From DATKQJ01 sp035534295 (GTDB lineage: Bacteria; Chloroflexota; Dormibacteria; Dormibacterales; Dormibacteraceae), in NCBI GenBank assembly GCA_035534295.1, contig DATLSE010000049.1, positions 34,276 to 98,275 on the forward strand: DNA of 64,000 bases, in the 5' to 3' direction. Both the position numbers and the translations under genes were made by a program. The notes beneath the pieces are model-generated. The model had not been told where the DNA came from and did no database searches. It saw only the letters and a list, made by a program, of their open reading frames with translations. This document shows, piece by piece, positions 8,103 through 17,381 of the stretch (the first letter of the stretch is position 1; each line of letters starts with the position of its first letter).

Positions 8103-8384
8103 TCAGGCGAACAACCGGGCGCTGTAATTGGCCACCAGGACGCCCAGGTGGAGCAGCGCGAGCGCTCCCACCGAGAGCGCGAGGGCGCTCTTGAATCGCT
8201 CCCCGAGGTGAGGATTGGAGGTCCAAGAGGCGAGCAGCATTCCTGTCAGCGAGACCCCGATACCGAGGCCCGAGACCAAGGTCAGCAGCGCCGCCGAGTT
8301 GTCGCTGAGTTGGGTCAGACCAAGCACCAGGCTCGGGGGCAAACCGGTGAAATCGGGCGTGACCAGGATCTGCGTCGGTGGCAT
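8103..8384 (-). CDS. VirB2/TrbC-type pilin-like small membrane protein
   Basis: A 93-residue protein. ATG 8384 is fixed by a strong AGGAGG seven bases upstream. Two hydrophobic helices (about residues 25-48 and 63-85) are joined by a short polar loop with GERFK, the usual topology of VirB2/TrbC pilins or PrgI-like proteins. No long cleavable signal is obvious. It lies between the coupling ATPase (ends 8389) and the TrbL-like gene (starts 8100) and is clearly in one operon with both. Confidence 0.55.
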   Translation of the reverse strand: MPPTQILVTPDFTGLPPSLVLGLTQLSDNSAALLTLVSGLGIGVSLTGMLLASWTSNPHLGERFKSALALSVGALALLHLGVLVANYSARLFA

Positions 8385-8388
8385 CGGC

Positions 8389-9876
8389 TCAACCTCCTTC
8401 AACTGGCGACGTAGAACCATCGCCCGGGTCGGGGCGCTCAACCTGCTCTCGCCACGCAGGGACCTGGTCCCAGCGCCGAGTGAGCAGACGCGCGGGGGGA
8501 GCGCCGGCGTAGATCAGCACCGCGCTGGGCATCCGGCGCAGCTCGTCCACCGAGCAGAGCGGGTGGCCCAGCCTCTGCTCCACCCCGCGCCCGCGATGGG
8601 CCGATCCGTAGACGCGGGTCTCCTCGCCCATCGAGCGCGAGAACTGCTCGAGCGTGCCCAGATCTCCCTGGCCGGGGAGGAGCAGTCGCGCTCGACAGTT
8701 GTTCCAGATCGTACGAGCGGCTTCGCGCCCGTAGACGAGCTCGATCTGGGCCAGGTCGTGAAACCCGAGCAGAAGCTGGATCCCCTGCCCAGGTCCGCTC
8801 GAGGCGTAGCCGCTGAGTCGTGGCACCCGGGCGAAGTTGGCGGCCTCGTCGAGGGCCACCAGCAGGCGCGGGGCGAGCACCCCGCCCAGGCGCCGGGCGC
8901 GAGCGGTGGCGGTGCGGAGAAGCGTGTGCAGCAGGGCCGAAAACAGCGGGCGGCAGCGCTCCGCCTCCTCAGCCGGGGCGACCAGGTAGAGAGTGCCGCC
9001 CAGGGCCAGAAGCGAGTCGAGATCGAGCCGCTCCTCCCCGGCCGAGGTGGCCAGAGCGACACGGCTGTCGACCCAGAGCGAGAGGCAGGAGCGAGCCGTG
9101 GATGCGATCGAGGCGGCCTCCCGCTCCGGAGTCTGGGCGTGGGCCAAGAGCAGGTCGCGCACGGTCTCGTCCTGCGTTCCCAGGGCCAGGGCGGCGTACT
9201 GCGGGGACGACAACCGCATCAGAAGGCCGAGTACCGAGCGCATGTCGCCGCCGCGGGAGGCCTCGAGCGTGATCAGGGCTGTGAGCAGGTTGGCCGCCGC
9301 CAGGTGCCAGTGGTCCAGAGCACGCGACCGCTCCGCGGCGGTGAAGTGGCTCGCCAGCTCGGCTGCGAGCGAGACATCCGTGGCCGTGCTGAGTGGATTC
9401 CAGCGCGCACGCTCCGCCCCCTCGGCTGTAATCCAGGACGATTCGGGGTCGAGCGGGGCGAAGACGTGGACTGCTCCCCGGCGTCGGCGTGAGCGCGCGG
9501 TCAGGCGCACGAGCTCCTCCTTGGTCGAGGTCGCGACCACCGCCCCCGACCAGCAGAGCAGGGTCGGGACGATGACGCTTGAGGTCTTGCCCGAGCGCTG
9601 GACCCCCAAGAGGAGCAGGTTGTCCTCGGCCGGGGTTTGGAGCAGATGGCGACCGAGCCGGCCGAGCACGATTCCATCCCCCCATTCCCGACCCGCGACC
9701 GACCGCCGCCCCAGCCGCCCTGCCTCACGCGCGTGCGCCCAGCGACTGCTGCCGTGGGTCTGGGGCCGGCCGGGCACAAGCTGGCGGGCCAGGGATGCGA
9801 GCTGGCGCTGCGCAACCGCGCCCCAATCCGCTGCGGCAAGCCTGGCCCGGAAAGAATCCACGCTCTCCCACTGCAC
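8389..9876 (-). CDS. VirD4/TraG-type IV secretion coupling ATPase
   Basis: A 495-residue ATPase. Walker A is GVQRSGKTSSV (~91-101), Walker B is LLVALDEAANF (~337), and a TraG-like IWNNCRARLLLPGQGD segment follows near 394. The family docks substrates and energises transfer in type IV secretion. Most members begin with transmembrane helices; this one does not from GTG 9876. The frame stays open about 25 codons further upstream with a basic, coding-like sequence but no standard start, so the N-terminus is uncertain. It heads an operon with the pilin-like and TrbL-like genes. No VirB4 ATPase or relaxase is in the window. Confidence 0.82.
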   Translation of the reverse strand: MQWESVDSFRARLAAADWGAVAQRQLASLARQLVPGRPQTHGSSRWAHAREAGRLGRRSVAGREWGDGIVLGRLGRHLLQTPAEDNLLLLGVQRSGKTSSVIVPTLLCWSGAVVATSTKEELVRLTARSRRRRGAVHVFAPLDPESSWITAEGAERARWNPLSTATDVSLAAELASHFTAAERSRALDHWHLAAANLLTALITLEASRGGDMRSVLGLLMRLSSPQYAALALGTQDETVRDLLLAHAQTPEREAASIASTARSCLSLWVDSRVALATSAGEERLDLDSLLALGGTLYLVAPAEEAERCRPLFSALLHTLLRTATARARRLGGVLAPRLLVALDEAANFARVPRLSGYASSGPGQGIQLLLGFHDLAQIELVYGREAARTIWNNCRARLLLPGQGDLGTLEQFSRSMGEETRVYGSAHRGRGVEQRLGHPLCSVDELRRMPSAVLIYAGAPPARLLTRRWDQVPAWREQVERPDPGDGSTSPVEGG

Positions 9877-10056
9877 CGCCCGACGTCGGTTCCCGAGGAG
9901 CCGCCAGCGGCGCCCGAAAAAGCGATGGTGGCGCGAGGTTCAACCCCGATTTGCCCCTCCTCCGCGCGCCGATAGGGCCGTCCCCCGAGGGCCCTCCGAG
10001 GTTCTGCCGAGGGCCCGCCGAGACGATCTGGCGATCAAGCGCTGAGGAGGTATCGG

Positions 10057-10482
10057 ATGATGCGGAGAAACCTGGCGGTCGACCTGGCGTTGCCGGCGGG
10101 GGCCGGCCAGCGCCAGGGTGGGTCCGGCTCACCCGCGCAGCAGCTGCGCGCCCGCGATCGTCGGCTGATGGAGCTGGTGACCGCCTATCGCGCGGGGCAA
10201 CCCGGGGCTGCCGGCCCGCTCCTGGATTTCCTGGCTCCCTCGATGATCGGGCGGCTGCGCCGCTACCGCGAGGTGACGCCAGCCATATCGGACGATGACC
10301 TCTGCCAGCAGATGGTGGTCGAGGTCCTGCGCGCCGCCAGGTCGATGCCTCTGCGTTCCGACCCCGCCTATCTGGAGCGCCGGCTTTCGCTCCGCGCAGG
10401 TCAGGCGATGCGACGAATGCTGGCTCGTGAGCAAAGGCTGCGCCAGCCGCTGGTGGAGCTGAGCCTGAGCGAGACGCTCTAA
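10057..10482 (+). CDS. Sigma-70 region-2-like small protein
   Basis: A 141-residue protein from ATG 10057 with AGGAGG six bases upstream. Residues ~35-125 (LVTAYRAGQPGAA, APSMIGRLRRY, ISDDDLCQQMVVEVLRA) resemble region 2 of ECF-type sigma factors or the related HTH proteins of mobile elements. There is no region 4, so it is unlikely to be a complete sigma factor. It diverges from the coupling ATPase and precedes the membrane regulator gene by 64 bases. The family call is tentative. Confidence 0.45.
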   Translation: MMRRNLAVDLALPAGAGQRQGGSGSPAQQLRARDRRLMELVTAYRAGQPGAAGPLLDFLAPSMIGRLRRYREVTPAISDDDLCQQMVVEVLRAARSMPLRSDPAYLERRLSLRAGQAMRRMLAREQRLRQPLVELSLSETL

Positions 10483-10546
10483 TGCAGACGCGAGGCCGCC
10501 TTTGGTCCTATGCTCCCACCGGCGTCGGGGAGCGCGGAGGGACGTG

Positions 10547-11665
10547 ATGAAGGGCGGGGGGAGCGGAGGGGAGTTCCTGGCCTGGCCGGGCGAGCGACTC
10601 GAGGTCGTCGCCGGGCTCAGTTGGGTCGTGCTCCTGGCGCAGGCTCTGCTGCCGCCCAGCGGGTACCTGGCGCCGGCCCTGGCCGCGGTGGCGTTGGCCG
10701 GACTGGCCTCCCTCACGCATCGTCTGCTCCAGGCTGCGCTCTTCGGCCTCGACCTCGCGATCTACCTGGCCCTGGCCGCCGCCGGAGGTCCGGCCGCGTC
10801 GTGGGACGCGGCCCTGGCGCTGCTCCTGGGGATCCTATGTCTTGGCCCCGCCTCAGCGCTGGACAAAGTCCGCTCAAGGCTCCGTGCCTCTTCCTCGGTC
10901 CCCTTTTCCTCGGTCCCCGAGCTGCCTCGGGTCCTGACCCTGGGCGGGCTGCGTGTATTCGAGGCCGAGCGGGAGCTCACCTCGGGCCTGCTCCAAAAGC
11001 CGACCCTCGCGTTCATCTGGCTCCACCTCCTGCTCACCGCGCTGAGCCGGCCGGGCCAGGCTCTGGATCGCTCCGCCCTGGCCGACGAGGTGTCGCCCGG
11101 GCTGGCGCGGGCCGAGCAACTGCGCCGCCTGACCGGTCAGCTCTGGGATCTAAAGCACGACCTGGATCCGACGCTGGCGGCCCCGATCGAGATCGGGCGC
11201 ACCCAGGTCCGCCTCGATCCGGACCAGCTCGACATCGACATGGCGCGGATATTCGCCCTGCGCCGGCGAGCCCTGGATGCGCCTCGACCGATCGAGGAGA
11301 GCCTGGCTCGGGATATCGCCGACCTCCTCGGCCGGGCGGGCAAGGGCGAGTTCATGGCCGGCCGTGAGGCCGGCCTGGAGCTGGTCGGAGGCGCGGAGGG
11401 GGGAGTACTTCTGCTGCTCGAAGAGGTGCGCCTTAGCAGCCATGCCGCCTGTTCGGATCTGGTCTTGGCCCTGGCCGACCACCTCCTGACCCGGGGCAGA
11501 TCGGATCAGGCCGCGGCTCTGCTCGAAGAATCTTTGATCTGGGAGTCGAGCGCGGGCGAATTGTCGTCGCTTCTGGTCCGGGCCCACCTCGAGCGCGGTC
11601 GAGCCGATCAGGCGGCCATGGTCCGTGCGCGCGCGATCGAGTCCGCCGGAGGATCACTGCTTTGA
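10547..11665 (+). CDS. Membrane-anchored BTAD/SARP-like winged-helix protein
   Basis: About 372 residues from ATG 10547 (GGAGG upstream). The N-terminal ~100 residues hold three or four hydrophobic segments. From residue ~125 the pattern LPRVLTLGGLRVFEAERE, KPTLAFIWLHLLL, a later LWDLKHDLDP and a terminal VRLDPDQLDIDMA matches the winged-helix DNA-binding domain of SARP/BTAD regulators. A helical, TPR-like tail follows (SDQAAALLEES, RGRADQAAMVR). A DNA-binding domain tethered to the membrane suggests one-component signalling. The stop overlaps the next start, coupling it to the exported protein at 11662. Confidence 0.55.
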   Translation: MKGGGSGGEFLAWPGERLEVVAGLSWVVLLAQALLPPSGYLAPALAAVALAGLASLTHRLLQAALFGLDLAIYLALAAAGGPAASWDAALALLLGILCLGPASALDKVRSRLRASSSVPFSSVPELPRVLTLGGLRVFEAERELTSGLLQKPTLAFIWLHLLLTALSRPGQALDRSALADEVSPGLARAEQLRRLTGQLWDLKHDLDPTLAAPIEIGRTQVRLDPDQLDIDMARIFALRRRALDAPRPIEESLARDIADLLGRAGKGEFMAGREAGLELVGGAEGGVLLLLEEVRLSSHAACSDLVLALADHLLTRGRSDQAAALLEESLIWESSAGELSSLLVRAHLERGRADQAAMVRARAIESAGGSLL

Positions 11666-12930
11666 GCCCCTCCCCTGGCCTCGCACCAGCGCGGCCCTGG
11701 AGCCTGACGCGGCTGCGAGCCCTGGCCCTGCTGGCGGGCCTGATCCTGCTCAGCCTGGCTCTGGCGGCGAGGGACGGCGCCGCCGGGGATGCCTCCCAGG
11801 TGCCGCGCCTGCTGGCCTACGATCTGGCCCACGGGCGGGCCCAGGCGGCCTGGCAACTGATCCAGATCGCGTCCCCCTCGGTGTCGACGGATGCCGCCCT
11901 GCTCTCGCCCTCGGCGCTTTCGGCCAGCCTGGCTCAGGGCACCGGAGGCCGGCTTCTGGAATCCGGCACCCTGCGCAATGTCGCGCCCTGGTATGCGCCC
12001 GAGCCCGACTGGCGGATCCGTCTGCAGCCGCTCTATCTGAGCCTGGTGCTCCCCTCTGGGTATGACCATCTGACGGTCGACGGGTTGGCTGTCCCCACCC
12101 CTGGGGCTGGGAACCGGATCGCGGTCCTGCCCCTGCTCCACCGCGTGCAGGCGGTTGGCGGTCCCAGGACGCTGAGCGTCAGTACCCTGGTGCGGCCCTC
12201 GGCGGCGGGCGCTCAACCGCAACTGGTGCCACGGCTTCGGGCCCCTGCCCAGGTCGCACTCGAGGCGGCGGTGCGCCAAGCGTTCGAGAACTGCACCCAG
12301 ATCTCATCGCCCACCCCGGCCGGATGTCCCCAATTCGCCCTGCTGCCGGGTTTGGCGAGCGTGGTGCGCTGGTCGCTGGCGGGCGATCCCGCCCAGGACC
12401 TGCTTTTGGACCTATCCCCGTCCGGCCAATGGCTGGCTCGGGGCCGGTTCCAGATGATCCTGAGCTATACGCTCCCGGGCTCCCCGGGGGTCCACCATCT
12501 GGCCTCCACCGGCGCCTTCAGCGCCTCCCTGACCCTGCCCGCGGGCGTGGTCACCCTCGCAACTCTGGTCCCCGCCTCCGATCCGGCGCCCCCTCCCAGG
12601 CCGGAGCAGGCCAGCGACACCGCCGCCCTCGCGGCGGCCGCGGCGGGGCTGGTCGCGTGCGCAGGAGCGACCACGGTTGACCCGCCCGACTGCCCCCAGG
12701 CCGGCGCTTCGATCCTCGCCCCAGGCAGCGGGGTGACCTGGACCCTGCTCCCCAGGTCTCCCAGCGTGGCCCACGTCACGTATGGGGCTGCGAACGGGAT
12801 CTACACGGTCAGTGGGCCGTACGCCATGGCGACAGCGCGCGGTCAGCGGGTGAGCGGCGGATATCAGGCCCAGCTGCTCTGGGTCGACGGCGCCTTCCAG
12901 CTCGTGACCATCTCGGGCAGCTCGAGCTGA
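11662..12930 (+). CDS. Exported protein with repeated Cys-motif domain
   Basis: A 422-residue protein starting at TTG 11662, overlapping the preceding stop. A signal-anchor helix (~19-36) is followed by a long exported part. Two segments share a pattern: a helical stretch, then C...PxxCPQ, seen as ENCTQISSPTPAGCPQF (~211-227) and VACAGATTVDPPDCPQ (~331-346). Each could hold one disulfide, suggesting a duplicated small domain. Translational coupling to the membrane-tethered regulator suggests an extracellular sensing or anchoring partner, which is inference. No catalytic motif was seen. Confidence 0.5.
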   Translation: MSPSPGLAPARPWSLTRLRALALLAGLILLSLALAARDGAAGDASQVPRLLAYDLAHGRAQAAWQLIQIASPSVSTDAALLSPSALSASLAQGTGGRLLESGTLRNVAPWYAPEPDWRIRLQPLYLSLVLPSGYDHLTVDGLAVPTPGAGNRIAVLPLLHRVQAVGGPRTLSVSTLVRPSAAGAQPQLVPRLRAPAQVALEAAVRQAFENCTQISSPTPAGCPQFALLPGLASVVRWSLAGDPAQDLLLDLSPSGQWLARGRFQMILSYTLPGSPGVHHLASTGAFSASLTLPAGVVTLATLVPASDPAPPPRPEQASDTAALAAAAAGLVACAGATTVDPPDCPQAGASILAPGSGVTWTLLPRSPSVAHVTYGAANGIYTVSGPYAMATARGQRVSGGYQAQLLWVDGAFQLVTISGSSS

Positions 12931-12942
12931 AACGCCCCTGGA

Positions 12943-14199
12943 TCAGCCGCCGCTCGAACCGGGCAGGAGCGAGCGCAGATCGACCGTCTGGTCCGCCAGC
13001 TGCTCGGGCTCGGGCGTCGCCCCCGCGGAGACCAGGGCGGCGCAGACCGCCATCTCCTCCTCGGGGTCCATCTCGGGGTCCCCTCCTCGATCGAGCCCGA
13101 CCGCGGCCAGGAGGCGCCCCTGCTTTAGATAAAAGCCGATGAAGCGAGGCTCCTCCAGATCGCCCCGGACCACGAAGCGATCCCAGCTCTCGGCATAGCC
13201 GACGTATTCGAGCTTGTGCTCGTACTGGTCCGACCAGAAGGTGTGGAGATAGTCATAGACCTGATCGCGGCCGAGCATGTTGAGCGCCGCGCAGCGAGCC
13301 TGCTTCTCGGCGTTGTTGAAGTGCTCAACCCGGAGCCGGCCGAAGAGGGGATGGAGGTGATTGGCAACGTCGCCGGCGGCAAAGACGTCGGCCGAGCTCG
13401 TCCGGCAGCGCGCATCGACCAGGATCCCGTTCTCCACCTCGATCCCAGAGCCCGTGAGCGCACTCAGGTCGGGTTCGATACCGATCGCGCTCACCACCAT
13501 CTCGCACGCCACCTCGCCCAGAGCCCGGGTGACGACCGATTCGACCCGGCCCCGGCCGCCGATGCTCTGGAGCGAATCCTGGGCGGAGAGCCTGACTCCC
13601 TGGCGGCCATGGATTCGAGCCACCGCCGCGCCCACTTCCGGCCCCAGGACCCGCTCCAGGGGCTGAGCCTGGCCGAAAACGGCGGTGACCTGGACTCCGG
13701 CTCGGACCAGCGCGGCGCTGAGCTCGCAGCCCATGAAGCCCATTCCGATCACGATCGCCCGGTCCCCGCGCCGCGCCGCCTGGCGTAGTCGGTCCGCCTC
13801 GTCCACGGTGCGCAGAGCATGGACTCCGGCAAGCCCGGCCCCGGGAAGCTCAAGAGGCCGGTTACGCCCTCCGGTGGCGATAAGCAGGCGGTCGTAGCTC
13901 AGGCTCTGGCCGTCAGCCAGCTGGAGCCGGTGCTGGGAGGGGTCGAGGGCGACCGCCTCCGCGGTCAGGCGCTCGACCTGGTTCTCGGCATACCACTCAT
14001 CGGGGCGCACCCACCAGGGTTCTTCGGCGCCGCTCAGGTAGCCCTTGGACAGCGGCGGTCGGCCATAGGGAGGATGGGGCTCACGTCCGACCAGGATCAC
14101 CCGACCGGTGAATCCCTCCTCACGCAGGGTCACCACCGCGGTGCCTCCGGCCTGACCCGCTCCCACCACCACCATCGCCGCCTGTCCTTTTGGATCCAC
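12943..14199 (-). CDS. FAD-dependent ferredoxin-reductase-type oxidoreductase
   Basis: A 418-residue flavoprotein of the putidaredoxin/rhodocoxin reductase type. It has an FAD-binding VVVGAGQAGGTAV near the N-terminus, PYGRPPLSKGYL, the second dinucleotide fold AIVIGMGFMGCELSAAL (~148) and a C-terminal FAD motif DVFAAGDVA (~270). Such enzymes pass electrons from NAD(P)H to a ferredoxin partner, but no ferredoxin or P450 is adjacent. The GTG start has AGGGAGG upstream. It is the only gene in its transcript here. Confidence 0.85.
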   Translation of the reverse strand: MDPKGQAAMVVVGAGQAGGTAVVTLREEGFTGRVILVGREPHPPYGRPPLSKGYLSGAEEPWWVRPDEWYAENQVERLTAEAVALDPSQHRLQLADGQSLSYDRLLIATGGRNRPLELPGAGLAGVHALRTVDEADRLRQAARRGDRAIVIGMGFMGCELSAALVRAGVQVTAVFGQAQPLERVLGPEVGAAVARIHGRQGVRLSAQDSLQSIGGRGRVESVVTRALGEVACEMVVSAIGIEPDLSALTGSGIEVENGILVDARCRTSSADVFAAGDVANHLHPLFGRLRVEHFNNAEKQARCAALNMLGRDQVYDYLHTFWSDQYEHKLEYVGYAESWDRFVVRGDLEEPRFIGFYLKQGRLLAAVGLDRGGDPEMDPEEEMAVCAALVSAGATPEPEQLADQTVDLRSLLPGSSGG

Positions 14200-14335
14200 C
14201 GTTCCTCCCTGATCTCAAGGATCGGAAATTCGTCTAAGGCCGGGCCGCGGCCGCCCCATAAAGCAGATTAGGCCCTCAGCGCCGCTTCCGGCTCCGGCCT
14301 GCTGGCTCAGTGCTGGCGCCGGTAACATCGGTTCG

Positions 14336-15028
14336 GTGGAAACGCCGGCAGGGGAGCAGGAGGCGGGCGAGGACGCGTCCTTCCATCGATTGTTGACCCT
14401 CGAGCTACCCCCCGAGGCGCGGCTCGATCAAATCGAGGCAGCCGCGGGAAGCGTAGTTCTAGCCCAGGTGGCGGGCGTGCTCGCCCAGGGCGATCCCCGC
14501 GCGGCCGTGGATGCGATCGTTGCTTCAGCCCTGACGCTGGACGGCGCCTCACCCTCGGATCTGTACTGGGCGGCGGTGCGACGCCGGGTTCAGGAGTCCG
14601 ACGTGGCCGCCCTCATGGCCGAGCTTGAGGTTCGCCTGGTGGAGGAGTCGGGGGGCGAAGCGCACTCCGATCGCCACCCCGAGCTGCTGCTCTCGCCCCT
14701 GGCCTTTGAGCTCCTTCCCCTGGCCGGTCTGGACCTCGCCGCCGCCACCGGATACGCCCGCGTCTTCTGTGACAACTACCCGCTGGCCGGGCGCGCCCTG
14801 GGCGACATGCCGGAGCGCGCCGCCGACTGGCTGGCGCGCCTGCTCGACCCGGGGGATGTTCGTTCGACCCTGAGCTGTCTGTTGCGCCGGGTGGGGCAGG
14901 CGTTTGAATCGCGGCAGCCGCTGGCCGCGGATCGATGTCGCCTCTGGGGTTCGCAGGCCGACCTAACCCCGACCCAGGACCTGGCCTGGATGCAGGCCAT
15001 GCTCGCGCTGGCCCGCACCCAGGAATGA
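14336..15028 (+). CDS. Hypothetical helical protein
   Basis: A 230-residue, mostly helical acidic protein with no membrane segment and no motif I recognise. The GTG at 14336 lies seven bases after TAACAT (14323-14328), consistent with leaderless transcription. It converges with the molybdenum hydroxylase operon, ending eight bases before it. DNYPLAGRALGDMPERAADW near the middle suggests a possible chaperone of the TorD/NarJ type, which would suit a molybdoenzyme neighbour, but this is weak and unverified. Confidence 0.5.
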   Translation: METPAGEQEAGEDASFHRLLTLELPPEARLDQIEAAAGSVVLAQVAGVLAQGDPRAAVDAIVASALTLDGASPSDLYWAAVRRRVQESDVAALMAELEVRLVEESGGEAHSDRHPELLLSPLAFELLPLAGLDLAAATGYARVFCDNYPLAGRALGDMPERAADWLARLLDPGDVRSTLSCLLRRVGQAFESRQPLAADRCRLWGSQADLTPTQDLAWMQAMLALARTQE

Positions 15029-15035
15029 CTCTGAA

Positions 15036-17369
15036 CTAGGCCGAAAGCGCCGCCTTGACCCGCGCGGGGGTGAAGGGTGCCTCACGCAGCCGCTTGCCAG
15101 TGGCGTCGAACACCGCGTTTGATATGGCTCCGGCCATGACCGAGATGGTGGACTCACCGGCCCCCAGCGCGGGAAGTTCGGGGCGGTCGATGAGCTCGAT
15201 CCGCAGATCGTCGGGGAGCTCAGGAAAGGTGATGATGGGATAGCTGGTCCAGTCCACGCTGAGGACTCCGGAGCGGTCGAACTTGACCTCCTCCTTGAGC
15301 GATCGGCTGAGCCCCTGAACCACGTTGCCCTCGATCTGATTGCGCAGCCCGTCGGGGTTGATGACGACGCCGCAGTCGTGGGCGACGGCGACCATGGTGG
15401 GCTTGATGATGCCGGTACCGGTGTCCACCGCCACCGACACGACCGCCGCCACCCAGGCCGAGCTGCCCTCGTAGCGGACGCTGGCGATTCCCCGCCCGGT
15501 CATGGTCGTACCGCTCTGGGCCGGGGCCGGAGATGGTCGGGTTTCCCATCCCGCAGCCTTGGCCACGGCCTGGATCACCGCCACCAGGCGTTGGTCCTGG
15601 GTGTGCATGAGGCGGAAGGCGACCGGGTCCATCTTGACCAGTGCCGCCAGTTCGTCCATGAACGACTCCTGGGTGAAGGTGTTCTGGAGCCGGCTCGGAG
15701 AGCGCAGCGGACCGGTGAAGAGCCAGGGCTGGTAGATCCCGTGTTCCTGTACGCGCTGAACCGGAAAGTTGTACCAGGGCACCGCGTTCAGGCTGTCATC
15801 ACCCAGGGGCGGGCTGGCGGGCGGGGATTTTGGCGCGGGGGGCTCGGGAAAGCCGGCCAGCACCCCCGCGGGCAGGTTTCCTGGCGGTCCCGGCCGGCTG
15901 CCACGGTTGGCGGTCCAGTTCTGGAAGTCCCAGCCCACGATGTGTCCGGTCGAGTCAAGCCCGGCTCGGACGTTGATCACCATCGGGGTGCCGAAGTTCT
16001 CCCACGACATCTCGTCGGCGCGCATGTACTGCAGCCGCACCGGCTTGCCCACCGCCTGGGAGAGCAGGGCGGCGCTGAGCGACACGTCGTCGGCACCGTT
16101 CAATCCGTAGCATCCGGAGCCCTCCACGTAGTTGACCCGAACCTGCGAGGGCTGAAGGCTGAGCAGGGTGGCGAGCGCCGAGCGCAGCTGGTAGACGCCC
16201 TGGGTTCCAGACCAGATCTCCGCCTGGCCGCTTTGGACGTTGGCCACGGCGCAGGAGGGGCCGATCGAGGCGTGCATCTGGTAGGGGTAGTGGTAGCTGG
16301 CGCTGAGCGACTGGGCGGCGCCCGAGATCGCCTTGTCGACGTCTCCGGCCAGCGCCAGCACCTTGGTGTTGGCGACCATCTGAGGAGATTGCAGGGTCTG
16401 GTAGAGGGTGGCCTGATCGGGCAGGGTCTGGGGGTCGTTCCAGCTCACCTTGAGGGCCTGAGCGGCGGCGATGGCGTCCTCCTCGCGGGCGGCCACGACA
16501 CCGACGAAGTTCTTGTGGGTCACGATCTTGACCGAGCCCGGAATGTTCTTGATCGACGCCTCATCCACGCTGCCCAGGGTGCCGTTGGCCAGCGTGCCCT
16601 TGATCACGGTTGCGATCGAGGTGTCGCCACCGGCCAGCGGCGAGGGACGGGTGGGCCGTACCACGCGTCCGTGCAGCATGCCCGGGATGCGCACATCCTG
16701 GACGTAGGTGAACTGCCCCATGACCTTGTCCGGGATGTCCTGGCGGGCGATCCCGTATCCGATCACCTTGTATTGCTTGGGGCTCTTGGTCGGAGCTTTG
16801 GCGTTGATCGTGCCCGGCAGCTGAACACCGCCCACCAGGTCTGCGTACTTGACCGATTTGGTGGAGTCCGAGGTCACGCTGACGACGCCATCGGTGACCG
16901 TCAGCTGGTCCGCTGGGACTCCGAGCTTGGTCGACGCCAGGCCGAGAAGGGTCTGGCGAGCCGTGGCGGCGGAGATGCGAAGTCCGCTCGCCCACTGCGT
17001 CCGCATGGTGAAGCTGCCGGCGGTGTATCCCTGGTCCACGGTCTCGCCCGTGATGCCCTGGATGATGCTGGTGCTGGCGAAGGGCACATCGAGCTCATCG
17101 GCCACGATCTGGCGCGTGGCGGTGGCGGTGCCGGTGCCCAGTTCGACCTTGCCCGTGTATACCGTGACCGACCCGTCCTTGCCCACTGCGAGCCAGGAGT
17201 CAAGCTTGTTGGCCGGGACCGTGGTCGGGCCGAACGGACCGCTGGAACTGTCCGCCGCGAGCGCTGTCGCCTCGCCCAGGCGCAGGGGAAGGCTGATCGC
17301 GACCACCAGGCCGCCGGTCGCCTTGAGGAACTGTCGCCGGGTGGGGGAAATTCTGTCTAATTTGATCAC
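15036..17369 (-). CDS. iorB: Molybdopterin-dependent hydroxylase large subunit (isoquinoline 1-oxidoreductase beta-like)
   Basis: A 777-residue xanthine-oxidase-family catalytic subunit. A Tat signal (SPTRRQFLK, then a hydrophobic run) at residues ~9-30 indicates export of the folded molybdoenzyme. Family elements include VELGTGTATATRQIVADEL (~93), the HASIGPSCAVA block (~363), a GCYGLNGADD segment (~415), and the catalytic-glutamate motif GAGEST near the C-terminus (~737). The substrate could be an N-heterocycle or an aldehyde; the sequence alone does not decide. It follows the Fe-S subunit gene by 12 bases. MoaX at 1.6 kb could supply its cofactor. Confidence 0.87.
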   Translation of the reverse strand: MIKLDRISPTRRQFLKATGGLVVAISLPLRLGEATALAADSSSGPFGPTTVPANKLDSWLAVGKDGSVTVYTGKVELGTGTATATRQIVADELDVPFASTSIIQGITGETVDQGYTAGSFTMRTQWASGLRISAATARQTLLGLASTKLGVPADQLTVTDGVVSVTSDSTKSVKYADLVGGVQLPGTINAKAPTKSPKQYKVIGYGIARQDIPDKVMGQFTYVQDVRIPGMLHGRVVRPTRPSPLAGGDTSIATVIKGTLANGTLGSVDEASIKNIPGSVKIVTHKNFVGVVAAREEDAIAAAQALKVSWNDPQTLPDQATLYQTLQSPQMVANTKVLALAGDVDKAISGAAQSLSASYHYPYQMHASIGPSCAVANVQSGQAEIWSGTQGVYQLRSALATLLSLQPSQVRVNYVEGSGCYGLNGADDVSLSAALLSQAVGKPVRLQYMRADEMSWENFGTPMVINVRAGLDSTGHIVGWDFQNWTANRGSRPGPPGNLPAGVLAGFPEPPAPKSPPASPPLGDDSLNAVPWYNFPVQRVQEHGIYQPWLFTGPLRSPSRLQNTFTQESFMDELAALVKMDPVAFRLMHTQDQRLVAVIQAVAKAAGWETRPSPAPAQSGTTMTGRGIASVRYEGSSAWVAAVVSVAVDTGTGIIKPTMVAVAHDCGVVINPDGLRNQIEGNVVQGLSRSLKEEVKFDRSGVLSVDWTSYPIITFPELPDDLRIELIDRPELPALGAGESTISVMAGAISNAVFDATGKRLREAPFTPARVKAALSA

Positions 17370-17381
17370 GGCTTTGTCCCC

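Noticed and set aside
7138..12930. Integrative conjugative element
   Set aside because: There is no integrase, relaxase, VirB4 or att-like repeat, and composition equals the flanks.
15378..17360. Long plus-strand open frame opposite the molybdenum hydroxylase
   Set aside because: It is the GC-driven shadow of a clearly conserved minus-strand gene; its translation lacks domain features.
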